From Allomuricauda sp. TMED12 (lineage in GTDB: Bacteria > Bacteroidota > Bacteroidia > Flavobacteriales > Flavobacteriaceae): a stretch of DNA of 64,000 nt. Below are positions 34,843 through 43,984 of the stretch, piece after piece. The position numbers and the translations under genes were made by a program. The notes beneath the pieces were generated by a model. That model was not told the origin of the DNA. It did not search any database and saw only the letters and a list, made by a program, of their open reading frames with translations. The stretch is taken from positions 20,797 through 84,796 of the forward strand of contig NHBR02000002.1 in the NCBI GenBank assembly GCA_002167435.2. The letters are read 5' to 3'. The first letter of the stretch is position 1, and each line of letters starts with the position of its first letter.

Positions 34843-37800
34843 ATGTTTAAAAAATTTATACACAGACCTGTATTGGCCATTGTGATTTCTGTCATAATTG
34901 TGTTTACGGGATTGTTGGCCATAAAACAACTGCCCATATCGCAGTTCCCCCAAATTGCGCCTACTACGGTAAATATATTTATAGCCTATCCCGGTTCAAG
35001 TGCCGATGTATTGGTGAAATCAACCCTAATTCCCTTGGAAACCTCGATTAATGGGGTACAAGGTATGCGGTATATCGCTTCCGATGCAACCAGTGCTGGA
35101 GAAGGAACCTTAAGGGTAATCTTTGAACCAGGCACCGACCCCAACCAAGCAGTGGTTCGGGTAAAGACCAGGGTAGACCAAGTAATGCCATTATTACCAG
35201 AACTGGTACAACGGGAAGGAGTGGTTATTACTCCTGTGCAGCCCAGTATGTTGATGTACGTTAACCTGTATAGTGATTCCAAGAACAACGATGAAAAGTT
35301 CTTATACAACTATGCATACACTAAAATGATTCCTGAAATACAACGTATCAACGGTATCGCAAGTGCCAAGATTCTGGGTAGCCGTAAGTTTGCCATGCGG
35401 GTTTGGCTTAAACCAGACCGAATGCGAGCCTATAATGTTTCTGCAGAAGAAATACTGGAGGCCATGGAGGAGCAAAGCATCCTGGCCAGGCCTGGACGTT
35501 TAGGTAGAAGTTCCGGTAAAAAAGCACAATCGTTGGAATATGTATTGGTTTATCAGAACAGATATAATGAACCACAGCAATACAAGGATATCATTATTAA
35601 AGCCAATGAAGAAGGAGAGATTTTAAAATTAGGTGACGTCGCCGATGTGGAACTCGGAAGTGAGTTCTTTGATATCTATTCCAACTTGGATGGAAAACCA
35701 TCGGCATCCATTGTATTAAAACAGACTTTTGGCAGTAACGGTAGTGATGTTATCAAATCCGTTAAAGAAAAATTGGATGAACTTGAGGCCGATATGCCAC
35801 CGGGCATCGATTATAAGATCAGTTATGATGTATCCAATTTTTTGGATGCCTCTATTGATCAAGTATTGCATACCCTTCGAGATGCCTTTATCTTGGTGGC
35901 CATTGTGGTTTTCCTGTTCTTGGGTGATTGGCGCTCTACCTTAATCCCAATTATTGCCGTGCCCGTTTCCCTTATCGGGGCATTCTTTGTAATGCAGCTC
36001 TTTGGATTGTCCATCAATCTGATTACCCTGTTTGCCTTGGTACTGGCCATTGGTATTGTGGTGGATAACGCCATTGTGGTAGTAGAGGCCGTCCACGTTA
36101 AAATGGAGGAGGAGAATCTCACGCCCTATAAAGCATCCTATGAAGTTTTAGGTGAAATCGGTGGGGCCATTGTTGCCATTACCTTGGTAATGACCTCTGT
36201 GTTTATCCCCATTTCCTTCATGACAGGACCTGTAGGGGTTTTCTATAGGCAGTTTTCCATTACCATGGCAGGTTCTATTGTGATATCGGCTATTGTGGCC
36301 CTTACCTTAACACCAGTGCTTTGTGCCATGATGTTGAAGAACACACATGGAAAACCACGAAGAAAGTCACCGGTAAATCGATTTATCGATTGGTTTAATG
36401 GTAGGTTCGAGAAACTTACGGGACGCTATGTTGGGGTGTTGAGCAAAATTGTAAATCGAAGAGTAGTTACTTTTGGACTATTGTTGGCATTTTGTGCAGG
36501 TATTTTCTTTACCAACCAAGTGCTACCGGCAGGATTTATTCCCAATGAGGACCAAGGGATGATCTATGCCATCATCCAGACTCCTCCGGGAGCTACTTTG
36601 GAACGAACCAATGAAGTGGCCCGAAAACTTCAGGCCATTTGTGAAGAGACCGAAGGAGTAGAATCTGTTTCCTCTTTGGCAGGGTATGAAATTATGACAG
36701 AGGGTCGTGGTTCCAATGCAGGTACTTGTCTTATCAACCTAAAACCATGGTCAGAGCGAGAGCATTCCGTCCACGAGATTATGGAGGAGTTGGAAGAAGA
36801 GACTAAGGACCTTGGGGCTGTAATCGAATACTTTGAACCGCCAGCAGTTCCTGGTTTTGGTTCCTCTGGCGGTTTTGCCATGCGTTTGTTGGACAAGACC
36901 AATGGTACCGATTATCATGAGTTTGAGCGAATCAATAACGATTTTATGGATGCCTTGCGAGAACGTAAGGAACTGGCAGGTTTGTTCACGTTCTATGCCG
37001 CCAATTATCCACAATATGAGTTGAAAATCAATAATAAGGCCGCCATGCAGAAGGGAGTTTCCATAGGAAGAGCGATGGAAAACCTCAACATTCTTATCGG
37101 TAGTACCTATGAGCAAGGTTTTATCCGTTTTGGGCGATTCTTTAAGGTATATACCCAAGCGGCACCGGAATATCGTGGATTGCCCTCAGATTTGGAAAAA
37201 CTCTTTGTGAAGAACGAAGAAGGCGAAATGGTACCCTATTCCGCATTTATGACCATGGAGAAAAAACTGGGTCCCAATGAGGTGACTCGATATAACCTTT
37301 ATAATTCTGCGGCTATTCGTGGATTACCAGCTGCTGGGTATACTAGTGGCGATGCCATTGGTGCCATAAAAGAAGTGGCCGAGCAAACCTTGCCTCGAGG
37401 CTACGATATTGCTTGGGAGGGACTCTCCTATGATGAGGCACAACGTGGAAATGAATCCATTTACATATTTATGGTAGTGCTCATATTCGTGTATTTGGTT
37501 TTGGCCGCCCAGTACGAAAGCTTCTTGTTACCATTGGCGGTAATCCTTTCGCTCCCTGTTGGGGTGTTTGGATCCTTCATGTTGTTGAAGTTTATGGGAT
37601 TGTCCAATGATGTATATGCTCAGATCGGTATGATCATGCTGGTGGGACTTTTAGGTAAAAACGCCGTATTGATCGTGGAATTTGCTGTTCAGAAGCATAG
37701 AGAAGGCATGCCTGTACTGGAAGCAGCCATTGAAGGCTCCAAACAACGTTTCAGGCCTATTTTAATGACATCTTTTGCATTTATCGCTGGTTTGATACCC

Positions 37801-38112
37801 TTGGTTGTTGCTTCAGGTGCAGGAGCCATTGGTAACCGTACCATTGGAGGTTCTGCCTTGGGAGGAATGCTTATCGGAACCATTTTCGGTGTGTTGCTGA
37901 TACCTGGATTGTATTATGTATTTGCAAAAATGGCCGAAGGCAAGAGTCTTATTAAAGATGAACATGATGAGCCAATCTCAGAGGAGTTCTTCAAACATAA
38001 TGACACTGAAAGCAAATTGCGCGCACGTTTGCGTGAAGTGAACAAACTTTTGAAAAAAATGACCACAAGAAATGGAAAGAAAAAGAAAAATGGTGACCAA
38101 GATGAAGCATAG
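34843..38112 (+). CDS. RND multidrug efflux permease (HAE1 type)
   Basis: The 1089-residue protein has the AcrB/MexB layout: first transmembrane helix (PVLAIVISVIIVFTGLLAI), a large periplasmic loop starting FPQIAPTTVNIFIAYPGSSADVL, helices 2-6 with FALVLAIGIVVDNAIVVVEAV containing the paired aspartate-type relay region, and a second half with GMIMLVGLLGKNAVLIVEFA. It exports drugs or other amphiphiles using the proton gradient. The C-terminal tail is longer than AcrB and lysine-rich. It starts 23 bases after the adaptor gene. The substrate is unknown and no local repressor gene is present. Confidence 0.95.
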   Translation: MFKKFIHRPVLAIVISVIIVFTGLLAIKQLPISQFPQIAPTTVNIFIAYPGSSADVLVKSTLIPLETSINGVQGMRYIASDATSAGEGTLRVIFEPGTDPNQAVVRVKTRVDQVMPLLPELVQREGVVITPVQPSMLMYVNLYSDSKNNDEKFLYNYAYTKMIPEIQRINGIASAKILGSRKFAMRVWLKPDRMRAYNVSAEEILEAMEEQSILARPGRLGRSSGKKAQSLEYVLVYQNRYNEPQQYKDIIIKANEEGEILKLGDVADVELGSEFFDIYSNLDGKPSASIVLKQTFGSNGSDVIKSVKEKLDELEADMPPGIDYKISYDVSNFLDASIDQVLHTLRDAFILVAIVVFLFLGDWRSTLIPIIAVPVSLIGAFFVMQLFGLSINLITLFALVLAIGIVVDNAIVVVEAVHVKMEEENLTPYKASYEVLGEIGGAIVAITLVMTSVFIPISFMTGPVGVFYRQFSITMAGSIVISAIVALTLTPVLCAMMLKNTHGKPRRKSPVNRFIDWFNGRFEKLTGRYVGVLSKIVNRRVVTFGLLLAFCAGIFFTNQVLPAGFIPNEDQGMIYAIIQTPPGATLERTNEVARKLQAICEETEGVESVSSLAGYEIMTEGRGSNAGTCLINLKPWSEREHSVHEIMEELEEETKDLGAVIEYFEPPAVPGFGSSGGFAMRLLDKTNGTDYHEFERINNDFMDALRERKELAGLFTFYAANYPQYELKINNKAAMQKGVSIGRAMENLNILIGSTYEQGFIRFGRFFKVYTQAAPEYRGLPSDLEKLFVKNEEGEMVPYSAFMTMEKKLGPNEVTRYNLYNSAAIRGLPAAGYTSGDAIGAIKEVAEQTLPRGYDIAWEGLSYDEAQRGNESIYIFMVVLIFVYLVLAAQYESFLLPLAVILSLPVGVFGSFMLLKFMGLSNDVYAQIGMIMLVGLLGKNAVLIVEFAVQKHREGMPVLEAAIEGSKQRFRPILMTSFAFIAGLIPLVVASGAGAIGNRTIGGSALGGMLIGTIFGVLLIPGLYYVFAKMAEGKSLIKDEHDEPISEEFFKHNDTESKLRARLREVNKLLKKMTTRNGKKKKNGDQDEA

Positions 38113-39529
38113 AAAATCACTTTTAATCGGAATGATAGTGTTGGTGGCCTTTTATTCTTGTGTACCAACCCGTGAAATCAGAGACGAGAACATCGCCGTT
38201 CCCGACAATTACCAAAACCAGTCTGCGGATACAGTAAACACTGGTTTGGTGGAGTGGAAGCAGTTTTTTAAAGATTCCAATCTCATTGCCCTGATCGATA
38301 CGGCTCTGGTGAAGAACCAAGAGCTGAACATTATGTTGCAACGGGTGGACATGGCCAAGAATGTAATTCAGGCCAAAAAGGGTGAGTATTTGCCTTTTGT
38401 AAACTTTCAAGCAGCTGCCGAAGTTGAAAAAGTGGGCGAATATACCCGAAATGGCGCCGTGGAAAAGAACTTGGAAGTTAAGGAAGGTGAAGAGTTCCCA
38501 GAACCCCTGACCAATTATATGGTCGGGGCCTATGCTACATGGGAATTGGATGTTTGGAAGAAACTGCGCAATGAGAAAAAGGCTGCGGTTTTCGAATATC
38601 TGTCCAGTGTAGAAGGCAAGAACTTTATGGTGACCAATTTAGTGGCGGAAATTGCTAATTCCTATTATGAGTTGATGGCTTTGGACAATCAAATGGCAAT
38701 AATTGACCAAAACTTGGAGATTCAGCAGAATGCGTTGCAAATGGTTAAGTTGCAAAAGCAAGCTGCACGTGCCACGGAATTGGCCGTTAAGCGTTTTCAG
38801 GCCGAGGTGATGAAAAACAGAAGCCATAAATATGAGATTCAACAACAAATAGTGGAGGTAGAGAACCGGTTGAACTTTTTGATTGGTCGTTCACCGCAGC
38901 ATATTCAGCGTGAGTCCGATAACTTTATCGATACGCCTATTGATACAGTATATGCGGGTATACCTTCGCAATTGTTGCAGAACCGCCCCGATGTACGTAG
39001 TGCCGAGTTTGAATTGGCAGCAGCCAAGTTGGATACCAAAGCGGCCAAGGCTAATTTTTATCCTCAGTTTACGATTAAGGCAGGTTTAGGTCTAGAAGCT
39101 TTTGATACCAAATACCTCACGACTACGCCAGAATCTGTTTTATATTCAGCGATTGGAGACATGGTTGCTCCCTTGATCAACAGAAATGCAATCAAGGCGC
39201 AATACAGAAATGCTACAGCTCAACAGTTGCAAGCGGTGTACGAATACGAAAAGGCCATTTTGAACGCATATATCGAGGTGGCCAACCAGTTGTCCAACAT
39301 CGAAAATCTTAAAAAGAGCTATGAATTAAAAGATGGTCAAGTGCAGGCCCTAACGGAATCCATAGACCTGTCCACGCGTTTGTTCCAGTCCGCGAGAGTG
39401 GAATATATCGAAGTGCTTTTGGCACAACGTGAGGCTTTGGAATCCCGTATGGAACTGGTAGAGACCAAAAAAGACCAGATGCTGGCCCAGGTAAATATGT
39501 ACCGCGCCTTGGGCGGTGGCTGGAATTAA
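38102..39529 (+). CDS. TolC/NodT-family outer-membrane efflux lipoprotein
   Basis: From the Met before KHRKSLLIG the product has 475 residues with a lipobox (VAFYSC, Cys20). It has two OEP-type repeats with coiled-coil pairs (NQELNIMLQRVDMAKNVI; LQNRPDVRSAEFELAAAKLD, the NodT hallmark NRPDV). It forms the outer-membrane exit duct of the pump. Its start overlaps the permease stop by 11 bases, which suggests translational coupling. It ends just before a bidirectional palindromic terminator. Confidence 0.92.
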   Translation: MKHRKSLLIGMIVLVAFYSCVPTREIRDENIAVPDNYQNQSADTVNTGLVEWKQFFKDSNLIALIDTALVKNQELNIMLQRVDMAKNVIQAKKGEYLPFVNFQAAAEVEKVGEYTRNGAVEKNLEVKEGEEFPEPLTNYMVGAYATWELDVWKKLRNEKKAAVFEYLSSVEGKNFMVTNLVAEIANSYYELMALDNQMAIIDQNLEIQQNALQMVKLQKQAARATELAVKRFQAEVMKNRSHKYEIQQQIVEVENRLNFLIGRSPQHIQRESDNFIDTPIDTVYAGIPSQLLQNRPDVRSAEFELAAAKLDTKAAKANFYPQFTIKAGLGLEAFDTKYLTTTPESVLYSAIGDMVAPLINRNAIKAQYRNATAQQLQAVYEYEKAILNAYIEVANQLSNIENLKKSYELKDGQVQALTESIDLSTRLFQSARVEYIEVLLAQREALESRMELVETKKDQMLAQVNMYRALGGGWN

Positions 39530-39583
39530 ATATCCCAAATCGATGGTTTTACCTGCTGTCTTGGCTATTGATTTACCCAAAAT

Positions 39584-39615
39584 GAAGCCCGATTCACAAT
39601 TGTGAATCGGGCTTC
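39584..39615. terminator. Perfect 32-bp palindrome, bidirectional terminator
   Basis: GAAGCCCGATTCACAA (39584-39599) is followed at once by its exact reverse complement (39600-39615). It lies between the convergent TolC-like and RidA-like genes and would form one long stem on either strand. Confidence 0.85.
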
Positions 39616-39681
39616 TGATTTTATCGTATTTAAAAATTTACGGTTTTAATAGTTGCTGAAAAATGTGTGCAGTTATAATTT

Positions 39682-40212
39682 TCATTCAGGTTTGTGTACC
39701 TCCAATTCAATTTCGATCATAAATTCTGGAAGTGCCAATTCCTTTACTCCGAGCCAAGAACCGGCTGGAAAGTTAGTAGTGTAAATCGAGCTTCTATAGG
39801 CTGCATTTTCAATAAATGATGCCATATCTGTAGTAAATATGTTTTCAACCACTACATCGTCAAATGTACAACCATAGTGAGTCAATATTTTCTCCAAATC
39901 GGCGTAGCAATTCTTCATTTGCTGACCTAGATCACCAATTGCGGTTGGATTCCCTTCATCATCCATACTTACAGCACCGGAAATTTTTATGTCGTTTCCT
40001 ATTTTAACAGCATGTGAGTATCCGTAAGCTTGCTCTAGCTCAGGTCTTAGTTGAAAATATTCAGGTTTTTCAGACTCTACGATTGTAATCCCTTGTTCAA
40101 TTTCTGGGATTAATTCCTTTTTTTCTTTCTTACAACTTTGAAATACTAGAATTGTTGAGCAAAATATGAAAATTAAGATGAATCGGTGGTTGAGGTTGTT
40201 TGGTTTTTTCAT
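39682..40212 (-). CDS. RidA/YjgF-family lipoprotein lacking the usual arginine
   Basis: The 176-residue protein joins a lipoprotein signal (ILVFQSC, Cys27) to a RidA/YjgF domain (YSHAVKIGNDIKISGAVSMD, GDLGQQMKNCYADLEKILTHYG). RidA is normally cytosolic and deaminates reactive enamines or imines with a conserved Arg near the C-terminus. Here the corresponding stretch reads NFPAGSWLGVKEL, with no Arg at that place, so the deaminase activity is probably lost. A periplasmic binding or other role is more likely. It is convergent with the efflux operon. Confidence 0.8.
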   Translation of the reverse strand: MKKPNNLNHRFILIFIFCSTILVFQSCKKEKKELIPEIEQGITIVESEKPEYFQLRPELEQAYGYSHAVKIGNDIKISGAVSMDDEGNPTAIGDLGQQMKNCYADLEKILTHYGCTFDDVVVENIFTTDMASFIENAAYRSSIYTTNFPAGSWLGVKELALPEFMIEIELEVHKPE

Positions 40213-40248
40213 AATGATGTTTATTTGTTTTCTATTTTTTTAAATGGT

Positions 40249-40497
40249 TTATTCAGTCATTGGGGAATCTGAAACCTGACTTGGCAAAGGCATTTCTGTT
40301 ACGGGTGCATCCCAGACCACTTTCTACTCTCCATCAATTTTTTTCCAAAGGTTCCCCTTATCTTCCATTTTGGGTATTGGCAATGTCTCATTTGGCGAAA
40401 ATGTCAGGGTGTATTTTCCGTATGCTGTGGATAAATCACGGCTAGCTTTTACTTCTTGGGTATCGATATTGAATTGCCATTTTCCATGATGACGTTA
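40249..40497 (-). pseudogene. Relic of a DUF4440 (SnoaL-like) gene
   Basis: The minus strand reads HHGKWQFNIDTQEV, then YGKYTLTFSPNETLP, KMEDKGNLWKKIDGE, a TAG stop, and then KVVWDAPVTEMPLPSQ to a TAA. DUF4440 proteins end with a GKYLTIWKKQxDGSWKVVWDAP-type segment, so the stop probably replaced a Trp codon. No N-terminal half or start is present; an in-frame stop precedes it. It lies between the RidA-like and penicillin acylase genes. Confidence 0.7.
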
Positions 40498-40511
40498 ATG
40501 ATTCAAAAATG

Positions 40512-42917
40512 TTAATTTTTTGGAACCAAAAATTCTTTACCAACTGTTGTCGCCTCGATTTTATCCCTTGAATAATACACTGGAAAATATTTGTCATTGG
40601 CCCAATCTTCGAACAGATTTTGGTAGAATGAACTCTCTGGGTCGCCGGATTGCCCCGGTGAATTAGTCCCAACGGATTGATCCCAGTCGTTTACGTCAAC
40701 AATAATCCTGAAGGTAGCACCGGATGTTTGGTTGTCATTGCTTCCGGTTACCCCAGGAGTGTATTGGTTGCCTCCCCTTGGTAATTTGGCGGTGTTCAAT
40801 TTAGCTTGTAGCTCTGCATTGACTACCTTGCCCAAGGGATGTACAATTTGGACATGTTTGTAATCATCTCGTCCATATTTCCATGTTGTTATATCCGTTC
40901 CAAATTTACCGGATAGACCATTGACGGCAGAAATAAAGGTTTCCGTTAAAAACCGATTTCTTTTATCCGTGGCATTTTGACCAAATTTTGACTTGGGATG
41001 ATGTATCCATTCCATTAACTTGTTCATTTGTATTCTGGAAATGACGGATTGCACTTCAGGATTTGGAAAATAATCAAAGTAGCCGTTAAGCAACTCTCTT
41101 TCCCAAGCAACATATACTGCTGCTTCACTTGAATTTTTATCCAAGATATAATCCCAGGCCAACAATTGTTGTTGTGCCTGCTTTTGTAAATCATCGGTGA
41201 AGGTGTGATTTTTCAGGAGTGGGACAAGGGAACGAGCTGGTATGGACAGATAATCTGTTTGTAATGCCTTCATGTCCTCCATGGTCAATTTTTCGCCCGA
41301 CCCCAAAACTTCTTTCAGCCTATCCCCACGAAAAGGATCGCTCCACATGTATCCAATGGCATCCCACTCCGTATAGTTTTCCGATGTTACATTTTGATTA
41401 GCGGTGGCAATAAAACCACTTGTGGGATTGTAATCATGTGGTTTCTGTTTGATGGGAAGGTACCCATCCCACTCATACCTACCGTCTCCGGGAACAGGTA
41501 CTAGGCCACTGAAATTTTTGCGGATAGGTGCAATTCCTACCGCTTGCCAACCAATATTTCCATTCTTGTCCGCCCAAATCATATTTTCCCCAGGAATATT
41601 ACTGTAGTTGCATGCATCCCTGAACTCTTCCCAATCTTTGGCCTGATTCATCCTTAAGGAAGCTAAATAAGGGGAGCTTCCAGGTTCCATCCAGGCACAG
41701 CGTACAGCATAGGCGACATGGTTCAAGGAATCTATATAGGTAACCGGTCCATGCCTAGTGTATCTTAGTTCCACCTCGGCATCATCACTGTTTTTAACGG
41801 GAATCGTTTCATGGATTACTTTCATGTCTTCCCAGCCATCTTTGTATTTATATTGATTGAGATTGTCAGGGTTTAATTCATAGACCATCAAATCTTCTCC
41901 ATCCGTACGGAAAACGGTCAATCCCCAAGCACCATATGGATTGTGACCAATCGATATGCCAGGAATCTCTGGTTCACCACCACCGATTACATCCCAACCG
42001 GGGGCAGATAAATGCACCCAATAACGAAGGGAGGGAACTGCCAAGGTTCTGTGCGGGTCGTTGGCCATATAGGTGTGCCCGTTTTCGGAAAGTGAAGGAT
42101 CTGTTACCCAATTGTTACTCCCTATCCACATTTTGTCCGCTTCTGATGGATTGATTTTCAGCTCGGCATTAAGACTTACACTTGGTTCGACACGATATTC
42201 CGGTTGAATGTCTTCGGGTTTAAATTTTACGGAAGTTCGATAGGCCTCATATAGTTCCAATATATCATCACTCAATAGCTCTGGGTCAATTGCGGGATCC
42301 AAATCTAAAATGGGCTCTTTGGGATGAAACCAATAATATTCTTTGACCTTCTCAGGGCCTAATTTGGCAACCGCCCTTCCTATGTCCAATTCGGATGTTA
42401 TGTTGCCCAGTAAGCCCTGATGTCTTGAAATGACCACTTCAGGTGTCCATTTTTGAGGTAAAATATCTAAAGCCTTGAAGGTTACGGGCAATAATTCCGG
42501 GTTTTGTAGGACTTCTTCAATATATGCGTTTACCCCATTGGTATAAGCCGTGATGATTTCTTCCCCATCGGGATGATAGTGTTGCATTTCGGTCTTCATA
42601 TCTCCCCTGAATTTGAACAAACGGGTTCCGATATCCCTTTTCAGTTCTCTTTCGCCCAGAATTTCCGCAACTGTTCCCGTGGCCTGTCTTCGCCATATTT
42701 CAAATTGAAACAGACGGTCTTTTGCGGCATAATATCCTTGTGTGAAAAACAGGTCGTGTTGGTTGTTGGCATAAATGTGGTTGATACCGACTTCATCACG
42801 AAGTACCTCCACTTTATCCGTCAGACCATCAATTTGAACAGTATTGGTACCCTCTTGTTTTTTGCAGGAGGTGACGATAATAATAAGTGAAAATAGGAAA
42901 CTTCGAAATGTCTTCAT
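40512..42917 (-). CDS. Penicillin acylase-family lipoprotein
   Basis: The 801-residue protein has a lipobox (IIIVTSC, Cys18) and the Ntn-hydrolase precursor order: an alpha chain of about 260 residues, then the self-cleavage site WIGSNNW where Ser267 becomes the N-terminal nucleophile of the beta chain. Further motifs are GISIGHNPYGAWGLTVF and RHGPV. The family includes penicillin G acylases and homoserine-lactone acylases; this one may cut N-acyl signals or amides. The Met chosen starts the lipoprotein signal. Downstream lies a DUF4440 relic. Confidence 0.88.
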   Translation of the reverse strand: MKTFRSFLFSLIIIVTSCKKQEGTNTVQIDGLTDKVEVLRDEVGINHIYANNQHDLFFTQGYYAAKDRLFQFEIWRRQATGTVAEILGERELKRDIGTRLFKFRGDMKTEMQHYHPDGEEIITAYTNGVNAYIEEVLQNPELLPVTFKALDILPQKWTPEVVISRHQGLLGNITSELDIGRAVAKLGPEKVKEYYWFHPKEPILDLDPAIDPELLSDDILELYEAYRTSVKFKPEDIQPEYRVEPSVSLNAELKINPSEADKMWIGSNNWVTDPSLSENGHTYMANDPHRTLAVPSLRYWVHLSAPGWDVIGGGEPEIPGISIGHNPYGAWGLTVFRTDGEDLMVYELNPDNLNQYKYKDGWEDMKVIHETIPVKNSDDAEVELRYTRHGPVTYIDSLNHVAYAVRCAWMEPGSSPYLASLRMNQAKDWEEFRDACNYSNIPGENMIWADKNGNIGWQAVGIAPIRKNFSGLVPVPGDGRYEWDGYLPIKQKPHDYNPTSGFIATANQNVTSENYTEWDAIGYMWSDPFRGDRLKEVLGSGEKLTMEDMKALQTDYLSIPARSLVPLLKNHTFTDDLQKQAQQQLLAWDYILDKNSSEAAVYVAWERELLNGYFDYFPNPEVQSVISRIQMNKLMEWIHHPKSKFGQNATDKRNRFLTETFISAVNGLSGKFGTDITTWKYGRDDYKHVQIVHPLGKVVNAELQAKLNTAKLPRGGNQYTPGVTGSNDNQTSGATFRIIVDVNDWDQSVGTNSPGQSGDPESSFYQNLFEDWANDKYFPVYYSRDKIEATTVGKEFLVPKN

Positions 42918-43307
42918 GGTAAATATTGTTGGTTTCTGTTTGTTCTTGTGCATTTTTAATTCTTTTTCAATACGTTATATGAATTGCACCACCAGATAAT
43001 TGAATTCCGTCATGTAATCGTTTGATTCGTGGAACCAAGAAAGGTCCAGATAGACCAATTTCCTGAACGCCAAGGTTTTTAATTGCTCCATATTGGATTG
43101 TTTGGTTATTGCAGGGCAATACTTTTAAGGTCAACAAGTATTACATTTTATTTGTAACTAAGATAAGGAATCTATTCTCTTAATGGATGTATTATGCTAT
43201 TGGGACTGTGCTTGATTTCTGAATAAATTGCGTACTTTCAAATTACAGTTTCCAGTGAATCGCACACAGTAGGTGATTCGATCCTAAAACCACCCAATCA
43301 TAAACCA
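42918..43307. other. 390-bp gene-free gap
   Basis: This gap separates the divergent penicillin acylase and DsrE-family genes. It should carry both promoters, but no full TTG/TAnnTTTG pair was found. Part of it (42967-43145) shows a faint coding signal described separately. Confidence 0.5.
42967..43145 (-). pseudogene. Possible unidentified C-terminal coding relic
   Basis: A minus-strand frame reads QYGAIKNLGVQEIGLSG and PFLVPRIKRLHDGI, then LSGGAIHITY and a TGA stop. The composition looks like a real protein end, but I do not recognise the family. There is no start codon and a stop lies upstream, so it is likely a relic. An overlapping frame of 38 codons with a Met is also open; the evidence is weak. 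Confidence 0.25.
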
Positions 43308-43970
43308 ATGAAAAAAACTATTCTCTCGTTAGTTGCAGGTCTTTTTATGTTGACCTGTTTTTCCCAAAACAAAGATCACAATGTTGAAAATGACAGTATT
43401 TCAATGACTACTGCCAAAACGGATTCCATAATGGAAGAAAAAGCAAAAAAGAGGCAAGAAATGATGGCTAAAATCGAGGCCACGGTCACATTCCCCGTTC
43501 TGGAAGCTGGAACATTTTCCGGAGTTATTCCAGTGGAAGATGTAACCGAAATCCCCGACCCAAATCTGGAATACAAATTGCTGTTCGAACTGGTGAATTT
43601 TGATAGTGATACCCCCTCCAAATTGGATGCAAGCATTGTTGAGGTGGCACGTATAATCAATTTACATGTGGCTTCCGGTATTCCTTTGGAAAATATTTCT
43701 CCTGTGATTGTGGTTCATGCGGGTTCGCTCAATGCTTTTACTACGAATGAATTTTACAATGGAAAATTTAAGATGGACAACCCGAATATGAAACTCATTG
43801 GGGAATTGGAAAAACTAGGAGCCAAATTTATTTCCTGTGCACAGGCCATGTTTTTCTTTGAAGTGGATAAGGAAGCTCTTTTGCCAATGTTCAAGGTATC
43901 GTTAACGGCGCAGACTGTTTTAAGTTCGTACCAAATGAAGGGTTATGTGAAGTATCGTATCAATAGATAG
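43308..43970 (+). CDS. Exported DsrE-family protein (second copy)
   Basis: The 220-residue protein has a signal peptide ending near TCFSQ, a charged linker, and a DsrE/DsrF-type domain from about residue 85 (LEYKLLFELVN, PVIVVHAGSLNAFTTNEFY, NMKLIGELEKLGAKFISCAQAMFF). Cys177 in FISCAQ is the expected active cysteine. The family transfers sulfane sulfur, but many exported members have no known substrate. It is only distantly similar to the DsrE protein of the SoxB-like operon. A fragment of a related sequence lies at 47764-47841. Confidence 0.75.
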   Translation: MKKTILSLVAGLFMLTCFSQNKDHNVENDSISMTTAKTDSIMEEKAKKRQEMMAKIEATVTFPVLEAGTFSGVIPVEDVTEIPDPNLEYKLLFELVNFDSDTPSKLDASIVEVARIINLHVASGIPLENISPVIVVHAGSLNAFTTNEFYNGKFKMDNPNMKLIGELEKLGAKFISCAQAMFFFEVDKEALLPMFKVSLTAQTVLSSYQMKGYVKYRINR

Positions 43971-43984
43971 AGGATACTTGAAAT

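Noticed and set aside
40260..40445. Plus-strand frame of 61 codons upstream of the RidA-like gene
   Set aside because: It is the reverse of the DUF4440 relic, which explains the openness better.
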